Of a stretch of DNA of 64,000 nt, positions 56,930-64,000 are shown piece by piece (the first letter of the stretch is position 1; every line of letters starts with the position of its first letter). A program made the translations under genes and the position numbers. This DNA comes from Undaria pinnatifida (Eukaryota > Sar > Phaeophyceae > Laminariales > Alariaceae). The notes below the pieces were generated by a model, which saw only the letters and a program-made list of their open reading frames with translations, was not told where the DNA came from and searched no databases. The DNA lies in contig JABAKD010000013.1 of assembly GCA_012845835.1 (NCBI GenBank), positions 7,081,628 to 7,145,627 of the forward strand, read 5' to 3'.

Positions 56930-59900
56930 ATGCGGCGACAGGCGGTCCGAGTCGCGCAGGAACGTTGTTCGGGAGGGAAGCGAGCGAGTAGGGCAGGCGA
57001 TGGCGCGGCCGCGGCTGCAGCTGTTGTGAGGGAGGCCTCCGAAACGGCCGCAACCTCACCCACGTCCGTGGACGGGGAGAGGGCGGGGACGCTGTCCTTT
57101 CCCTGGATAGCGTCAGTGGGTGCGCGCATCAATGGGATGTGGACAACTCCCAGAAGATCACCTGGCTCAAAGTCGGCAGCGGCAACTATGGGAAGGACCT
57201 GTCGCCCTGAGGCGACGAAGTGTTCGTCGGAAAAAACAAGGTCCGGCTGGGGCAGCATTTCGACGAGATAGTGGACTATAAGGGCTGATAAGCCGTTACT
57301 GCGCACCAAGTTAACCGAGAGCAGCTGGGCCTCGCCTGACAAATGGACGCTTTCAGCGCCATCGTGAAGAAGATGAAAACCACCGCCAGAGTCGAGGGGA
57401 TCGGGTACGAAAGCCGATGAACCCGTGGCAGCATGATGTGATGACGTTAGCTCCCCGAAAATCCTCTGATCAGACGGGCGAGGGGGGGCGGGGGACCGGT
57501 AAGAGCGCGTGTTAAGACGCACCGAGCTATATTGCATAACCGAGGGGGGGACGACGAAAGCCCACACGGCGAGGGAGCTCGTTGGCTGACCAATTTTGAA
57601 GAATTGGACGCTCAAGCGGGCGCTTGTCAAAGTTCCTAGGGGAGCAGGTTTTGCGGCTTCCCGCCCGGGAACGAGGAGCGCAGTTCTGGTCGTAGTCGAC
57701 GGTGGCTGCAGCAACCGCACTAATCTATTTCGAGACGTCTCGACGGGTGAAAACCTGAGGGGGCCAGCGTCCAAGAACGGGGCAAAACAGAAGCCGCGGA
57801 GCGCTGATTCCATTGTGGACGGCGATTTTGGCGGTAAAGGAGCGTCGCCGAGCGGAACTATGTCTCCGACGAGGCCCGGGTGGTCTCGGCGAGTGAGGGT
57901 GCTTCCGCGAGGGCGGGGTCGGCGCAAGGGTGACAGCCAGCACATCGGACCTGTGGTTAGCTGGCGCGTCAGAAAAAAAGGTTGAAAAATCCGAAGGAGG
58001 ACGGGGGTAAGCGCGTGCCGGAGCCCGAAGGCGTGGCAACGGCGTGGGGCTGATCTAATGAATCCCTCGGGCGATGTCAGAGTGCATAGTTAAGGAAAAG
58101 GGGAGGGGTGTCCCGACCCGTCGGCATTGTGGCGAAGGGGATCGTGGACGGTAGAAAGAGCTTGCCCGAGCAGGTGCTTTGTTCGCCACAAGCGGGGATT
58201 ATGAGCGTTGGGGTCATTCGCTTGGAGACCAACGCCCCACATGGAGTCGAAAGTCCTGGCTTTGGGTAATAGCTTATTACAGCGTTCAAAAGGCGGCGTT
58301 TCATCGCCGGGCTTTGCAAAAATTCGGCGAAAGTCCCTGCGAGAATAGAGTTTTCCCGTTTACTCCCAAACGACGTGGTCGAAACCACGAACGCTGTGGC
58401 CGATGCGTTTATGATGTTGAGGATCCGATGGCGCAGTACATTTTCCGATGCACGGTGGTCGTGGAAAAAGCGCGCATTTTCGACCATAATGTACCGCTCT
58501 GTGGAGGAATACGAAACGTCTTCGTCGACAAAAGCCGACGGTGCCCATCGTGAGAAAATGGAGGGGGGCTGCCGAGCAACACTACAATTTCCAAGAAATA
58601 CTCATTTGTAGGGTCGAAAACCGAGGGGACCGAGCCGTCGAAGGGCATAATTGGGACGCACAGTGCAGCCCGCTGGGGACACTGGGTCGCTGACGCGAGA
58701 AACGAATCTGGGCTTACAGCCACCGGCTGGGAGGCGTCATCGTACGTAGATGAAATATTGCCAGAAGGAGCTCTCCCTGCAGCCATCAACCAAGAGCCAA
58801 CGAGGCCAATGGGCTTGAAGCTGCTTCTGCTTGACGAGAGGAGCGGATCATCTTGGCAACGGCGGGAGATCAACCCAGTTAGGTTGACCGGGGGCTGTGT
58901 AGCCACCACCAGTTCGACGTGCAGTGTCGCAAGCGCATGTTCGACTGACGCCGTCGAGGCCCGAACGTGGTGCGCGTGGGCATGTAATGGCAAAGGAGAA
59001 CCTGCAGATACCCTTGACGAATAAAAACGGGTCTCGGGCGGGCGGCAAGTGAGTGCCCGCCGGAGGGGGTTCCTGCCCTATAGACATACCTGAGAATGTG
59101 GACGGGGTGGCTAAGCCCACCGAATTATCTGCGATAAGGAATAGTCCAGAGCGCCTGCTGTTCATGCGAGGGAGCGCCGAGTCAGGCGCAAAAGAGGGGT
59201 TCGGGGCTCCGGCGCCGGCCTTCCCGCGCCACGAACCAACGTCACCGTGTGATCGCAACCAGGGGAGCGGGGTGTGTAGAAGTACAGCGAGCGGAAACTC
59301 AACGTGGAGCGGCAGGACAGATCCCGGGGCGCGCGTTGCGTGAAGGGAAGTATAATTCGTCGTGCGATTTCCCGTCGCGGTAGTGGTGCCACTAAATAAA
59401 TGTCAACAGCCGAGGGAGCACGCGTGGGCGAGACGCGGGGCTTGGGCGTAGCAAGGGCTAACCCCAAGCGGTGGACAATACATGGCTCTAAAGTCTGTGC
59501 TGCAGGCGAACCGCCAGTGACGCGGTTTTTTTTGGCGGTGACGGGCAGCGAAAAAGCATGAGAGCTCGCCGCGGTAACAAGAGGTGCTATATCAGAAAGC
59601 CAAGGAAGATCGCCGGTACCGATGGGCCACAATAGGGTGCAGGGACAATGGTCGAGGCTGGGCGGCGCTGGCGCTGGACGAGGGCGCGAAACGCGCATCT
59701 TCCGAAATACACGTTTTTTCCCCTGGCAATGCTGGTGGCGGACGCGCTAGAGGAGTGCCGTACCACCCTTGAGGCGTCAGTTACCAGCGTGGAACTTGCC
59801 AAACTGACTCACATTGGGGTTATGATTCGTATTGTACGACGGACCGAGACGTATGGCAGGGGCATTACTCAACGAAGCAGGCGAGGGCAGGACTGGCTGG

Positions 59901-60099
59901 TGTACAATTATGGCAGAGCTGTGTGTATGCTGTCCGTAGCCGCCGTCTCGCCCTTGCCATGTGCGCGCGTCTTGCGAGTGGTGGCTGAATTTGTGTGTCT
60001 GACCTTGGCCCTGCTGTCTGCCTGACCGATGGCGGCGGTCTTTGAGAGAGATGCTATTAATACCCGTTCCCGACATTTTGCGCCCGCGGCGGTAGCGCA
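56930..60099 (-). pseudogene. gypsy linker / protease-region remnant
   Basis: Between the zinc knuckle and reverse transcriptase lie broken minus-strand frames. The clearest is 56917-57945, with PDPLDSGGGFHLLHDGAESV, HYLVEMLPQPDLVFSDEHF and ADFEPGDLLGVVHIPL. It reads like the conserved pre-RT region of algal gypsy polyproteins. A retropepsin D-S/T-G motif was not identified with certainty. Confidence 0.5.
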
Positions 60100-61976
60100 G
60101 CATGCGCGCTCCTGCCAACGACGGTACACGTCACCATTGTCTCCGAGCTGACCAAGCTCGGGGCTCATCCAACCACTAGCATATATGAAAAGGGGTTTGC
60201 ATTGTTTGGAAGAGTGTGGCGTCTCATGGAAGTTTAGACAGAGTCCTTGGGTTTCTCGAAGAACTGCCACGCGGGCTGTTGGGCAAAGCAGACCGCTCCA
60301 TAGGGGAGGGTCGTTGGTCGTTAAACCACCACTAACATCGAAATTTTCATCGCAGTAGGCAAGCGGCCAGTGCAAGTACGAAGTTGACGAGATCCAGAGG
60401 TCGGACGAATCGGCGGGGGCATGTGACACGTTTGTATCAAGGTGGTTGCGTTGCGAGCCCGTCGCCCAAGGAGAAGTTTGGGATGGCGCGCGCCCCTGCC
60501 CGCGGCCTGAAGGTACAGGCGAGGGCCCCAACGGGGGGGAAACACGCCCTCTCGATGCCGCAACAGGCAGTGAAAATATTTTGTGCCATTTAAGGCAGGT
60601 ATCGCATTATTAACGAGGGCGCCTAAGGCCAACCACATAGCATCGATCGACCAAAAGGGAAGACGACAAGTTGCCAGCTCTCGGGGGTACAGACTAGGCA
60701 TGAGCTGCGGGAGCTGTTCACTAACACTCAGACGATTTAGCTCTAGTATTCACCGGCGGCAACGCGTGCTCAACGCTTGTCACCCCTGAAACTCCCATCC
60801 GGAAACAACGATAGTAAGCCGAGTATGACGAGCCGATTGGGACACCCAAACTCTGCTTAGCTCTAGTAGTCCCACCCCCGGCGGCAACGCGTGCTCAACG
60901 CTTGTCACCCCTGAAACTCCCATCCGGAAACGACGATAGTAAGCCGAGTATGACGAGCCGATTGGGACACCAAAATTCTGCAATTCGCAAAGAGCAGATG
61001 CCGCGTCTCCGTGGTCGAACTGTCTGCTCAGCACTTGGAGAAGAAGGTCGAAAGCCGCCGGCCATCAATCTCCCCGTTCATGAGCACGCGTGGCCGGGCC
61101 GAACATATAACCAACGACTCTGGTGAGGCTGGAGGTGGACGATTTGTTAGGGGCAATAGCACGCCCAAAGGCTTTTCTAAGGGAGCGTTCCCAAACGGCG
61201 ACCCAAACCACGGTCTTCAGGACGTCTTCGCTGCAACGTGGATCGATAAGCATCAAAAAGTCGATTTGGGCTTGCTTGGCCGAGCGGATATGTTGTTGAG
61301 AAGCGAAGGTCTGGCTGGGGTTTGCAAGGGGAAAATGGTGATACGCTCGGCCTCGCGCGTATCGATGTTGACGTAGGCGGACTTCACACCGGCTATGTGA
61401 TCGTCTTCTTTTTGGGTGGGTTGCCGCGTCCACAGAGGCCTGGCGAGCGCGGGCGAGAGCGGAAGACAACGGCCGCGCACGGTAATCAGAAATCGTCATT
61501 TTTCGTACCCTATCCATAGATGAGGCGACGTTCACCAATGACGGGTACTTGCCTTTTAGAAGGGAGCACCACCTTGACTCCCGAGAAAGGCGCACCGATG
61601 TCTTCCTTTTCCGAAGAGTCGGAGGGTGCGCCTGAGGGGGAGTAGTTTTCGCTAGGGGCACGTCTCTCCAAGTGCCGGCGGCCCGAACTGCCTACGGAAG
61701 AGCGGCCGTTTCCTCCTCCTTTGCCGCGGTGCGGATCGTGTCAGCGCGCCGCCCCTTGGCGCCGACGGCGCTACTATGACCCGAAACAACACCGCGATTG
61801 TTCCGCCCAGAGCCGCCACCACGGTGGTCGCGGTCCTCGCCTCCCCCACGGCGATCTCGTCCATTGCCGCCACCACTTCCGCCGCCACGAGAGTGGTTGA
61901 GCGTTCCTCCGTGGCGCACGCGCTCGGAGAAAATAGCTCTGGTGGGCCAGAGCGCACACTTTGCCGATGACGCCAT
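60100..61976 (-). pseudogene. gypsy gag remnant
   Basis: From 61976 down: an Arg/Gly-rich segment (GGGSGGGNGRDRRGGG), a capsid-like stretch (FASQQHIRSAKQAQIDFLML; LSRQFDHGDAASALCELQNFGVP; YYRRFRMGVSGVTSVEHALP), then a nucleocapsid zinc knuckle LCLNFHETPHSSKQC near 60196-60242. The canonical C-x2-C-x4-H-x4-C has its second Cys replaced by Phe. A 117-bp tandem duplication (60745-60980) repeats the RRFRMGVSG segment. The frame breaks several times. Gag would package element RNA; this copy could not. Confidence 0.7.
60745..60980 (-). repeat. 117-bp tandem duplication inside gag remnant
   Basis: GGCGGCAACGCGTGCTCAAC to CGAGCCGATTGGGACACC occurs at about 60755-60832 and again at about 60874-60972, nearly identical. 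It is the reason the frame repeats RRFRMGVSG-like peptides. Confidence 0.9.
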
Positions 61977-61994
61977 TCGCCAATGTGGTAGAGA

Positions 61995-62275
61995 TATTAG
62001 CCCGTTTTACCAATGGTAAAAGGTTACCCAATTGTCCACCCAAACTAAGCCTTATAACACCACTCTTCCCCCTTCGACCGGCAGGATATCAGCTCGGCCG
62101 TGTATGCGGATATACATGCCACTATCCAAGCGGTTCCATGTCTTGGGGATACCGCGGGAGTATTTTGCAAGCTCAGCATGGTGGGGAGTGTCGCAATAGT
62201 TTGTTATTGGTGGAAGGTGAGATTCGAACCCACGACCCGAAATCCCATGTCTTGCCGTCGACGGCTTCTCTAATG
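61995..62275 (-). mobile_element. TRIM/SINE-like miniature element, copy 3 (one terminal repeat)
   Basis: The reverse complement reads GGGTCGTGGGTTCGAATCTC (T-arm/B box), ACATGGAACCGCTTGGATAG, GTGTTATAAGGCTTAGTTTG and ACGGGCTAAT. Only the 3' terminal repeat is present. It abuts the 5' end of the gypsy remnant. Confidence 0.7.
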
Positions 62276-62423
62276 GGCAGCGCCCGACACACAAAGGTAA
62301 CTCCTTGCGGGTCTAAGCAGGATCCAAGAGTGTTCACTCTCACTCTTGTATCGGTAATGAAGCTCTTTGTATTTTCCTTGTGTCACGGGTCACGCAATAA
62401 TTGAGCGTTATCATGCGCGAGTA

Positions 62424-62560
62424 GTTCGATGCGAGTCGACGAGGGAAGTAAGGACTGAAATCTTCTCGCGATAAGAATGAAGGCAGGTACCGTAGAGGGG
62501 AAGGGGAGGAAGAGCCTGCTTAGTGACCCTGGAAATATAAATCGAGTCACTCACGTCTAG
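62424..62560 (+). mobile_element. SINE-related 3' fragment
   Basis: TTCGATGCGAGTCGACGAG, CTTCTCGCGATAAGAATGAA and AGGAAGAGCCTGCTTAGTGA pair with 38650-38780. Confidence 0.6.
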
Positions 62561-63428
62561 GTAACGAGAAATGGCAAGAAAAGTGCAAAGATAATACAGC
62601 AGCAGTAGCATAGATGGGATGAGCAAAAAACAAGAGAAAGGAAAAGGTATTTTCATCATCCTCCTTTCCTCACTATACGCACACACGCCTTCGAAGAAAG
62701 GCACGCGTGTGTTGTCTCCACATTAACAGTTTTAAACCGCTCTTTCTACCCAATGACATAATCGTCAATACTGCATACACCCGGTGTCTGTGCTGATGCT
62801 TCATCCTCCTACGAGAGAGATACAAACGCAATGGTCATCCAGACTGTGAGGCACAGGGAAAAAAAAAATCAACCGCAATCAATCAAAGTTATTGACCAAG
62901 TGAAGCGCTAGCGTACCGGGGCACGAGAACACAATAAGACAAGCCAGACCATAAAAACAAGAAAAATAAGAACTAAATAAAGAAGATTCTACATCCTGGG
63001 TCCTAAGCCTTTGCTAGAGACCCAGGGCAATAGTACCATAACAACACCACCACCACATCACCACCTTACTGATATCATCATAACAGTTAATAACTGTCGT
63101 ATCCATCACGCGCATACAACAATGAATGAAGTCAGGTCCTGTGTCCCACTCAGCACTCCGCGATAAAAAGTATCATGAACGAGAGCACGACACGTCCCGG
63201 CGAACACACCAGATATCTTTTGTTTGATGTGGAACGCATCGCAAGAACACACACACCACCACACACGCCACGCAACAAGGAGAGCATCGCGCCTAAAACC
63301 CCTTCGAACCGGCATTTTATTTCTTACCAGGGTATGCATGCGCTTCACCAGCCAGTCACTCATGGCAGAAAGCTGACGATGATGATGTATGTTTGTGTCA
63401 TATCGTTATGATAATCAATCAAGGGTGA
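62561..63428. other. Intergenic, no gene seen
   Basis: A/C-rich on the plus strand, with CACACAC and CATCACCAC words. No recognisable frame, and no LINE endonuclease upstream of the RT fragment. Confidence 0.5.
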
Positions 63429-64000
63429 TCAATCGATGATGACATATATGCAGAATGTATTGTGACAAGAAGATATGTCTCTGCTCCAAACGATCGTGGT
63501 CTACGGCGAGCCTTGAAGGCGACCACCAAACAGCTGAAACGCACGCGGGCGGAAGCTGTACAGAGGTTCTTCGAAGATTACGTTAGCCAACTCGAAGGGC
63601 GTATCCAAGAAGGTGATCAATTTGGCTTCTACAAACACCTCAAGGGGATGGATGTGGAAGGGAAGAGGACGTTTAACTCGCAGCATATCAAAGGCGAGGA
63701 AGGTCGATTGCTGCGGGACAATGCCCTCATCCGCGAGCGGTGGGTGAGGTGGTTTTACAAACTGCTTAACACCAAGTCGCCGACCCTTGACCCGAGCATT
63801 GTGGACGAGCTTCAGCAGTGGCCCCCGTACAGACCACTGGACGATGTCCCGTCTAGGTACGAAGTAGAGGAGGCGATCCGTGCGTTGGCGAACCGAAACG
63901 CGGTAGGGCCCGATGGTCTCCCGGCCGAGCTCTTGAAGGTTTTGGCCGACGAAGGAGAATTCAACACTCTCGGAAAGTTCCACGACATCATCGTCGATGT
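63429..64000 (+). mobile_element. LINE (non-LTR) retrotransposon, 5'-truncated RT region, runs off the window
   Basis: A frame open from 63429 to the window end; recognisable element sequence starts about 63500. It reads LRRALKATTKQLKRTRAEA, a basic/acidic linker (FYKHLKGMDVEGKRTF; LRDNALIRERWVRWFYKLL), then EEAIRALANRNAVGPDGLPA. The last is the first RT block of LINE-type polyproteins (..GPDGLPAELLK..). The upstream endonuclease domain is missing, as in 5'-truncated copies made by target-primed reverse transcription. The rest of the RT lies beyond 64000. No stop or frameshift in the visible part. Confidence 0.85.

Larger units (their letters stand above)
52490..61990 (-). mobile_element. Decayed Ty3/gypsy retrotransposon with chromodomain-like tail
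   Basis: On the minus strand, from high to low coordinates, come gag (RGG-rich start, capsid-like region, CCHC knuckle), a long linker/protease region, reverse transcriptase, RNase H, integrase, then chromodomain-like and Tudor-like segments. This order is diagnostic of Ty3/gypsy. Every domain is interrupted by frameshifts or stops and several key residues are lost, so it cannot be autonomous. LTRs were not recognised; the 5' side ends against the TRIM fragment at 61995. Confidence 0.88.

Noticed and set aside
63501-63983. 160-residue minus frame
   Set aside because: Antisense shadow of the LINE RT frame on the plus strand.

Overview
The window looks like nuclear DNA of a multicellular stramenopile, most likely a brown alga. 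The evidence is indirect. Genes are sparse and split by GT-AG introns of 0.3-1.6 kb. There is an FNQP/WP beta-solenoid repeat protein of the kind common in ochrophytes and oomycetes, a decayed Ty3/gypsy chromovirus-like element, and a very dense load of small dispersed repeats. No bacterial, plastid or viral gene organisation is visible, and no rRNA or intact tRNA gene was found.

Layout. 0.3-3.1 kb: a split gene (+) that reads like a WD40/beta-propeller protein, with a (CCAAC)n array inside an intron. 3.1-13.6 kb: no convincing gene, but minisatellites, a 185-bp tandem duplication, a tRNA-derived SINE nested in a larger dispersed repeat, and a foldback element. 13.6-15.7 kb: two minus-strand reading frames, one acidic/basic low-complexity protein and one small Gly-rich protein with a Cys4 motif. 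16.6-18.2 kb: a degenerate ~240-bp tandem array. 19.5-21.3 kb: the FNQP-repeat protein (+). 24.9-27.3 kb: an exon encoding a second protein with the same Cys4 motif, then the last two exons of a small Cys-containing protein whose intron holds an LTR-flanked miniature element. 28-36.4 kb: a repeat nest (SINE, LTR-like modules, tRNA-like fragment, tandem arrays, foldback, TTCCCGAC minisatellites). 37.4-45.9 kb: an eleven-exon mitochondrial proline dehydrogenase (+), the best-supported gene. 49.9-51.7 kb: a hAT-like non-autonomous element filled with (GGGTC)n. 52.5-62 kb: a dead Ty3/gypsy element on the minus strand. 63.4-64 kb: the 5'-truncated start of a LINE reverse transcriptase running off the window.

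The genes do not form a pathway. Proline dehydrogenase feeds electrons from proline into mitochondrial respiration; the others are structural or unknown proteins. The main interest lies in the repeats: a repeated Cys4 (C-x4-C-x18-C-x2-C) protein module, a GC-rich hairpin family with a compensatory base change, CRE/TATA-like modules in five copies, long foldbacks, and short motifs (TACCTGGTA, TACAGCAGTA) far above chance. All intron-exon boundaries are read by eye from splice consensus and frame continuity, without transcript evidence.
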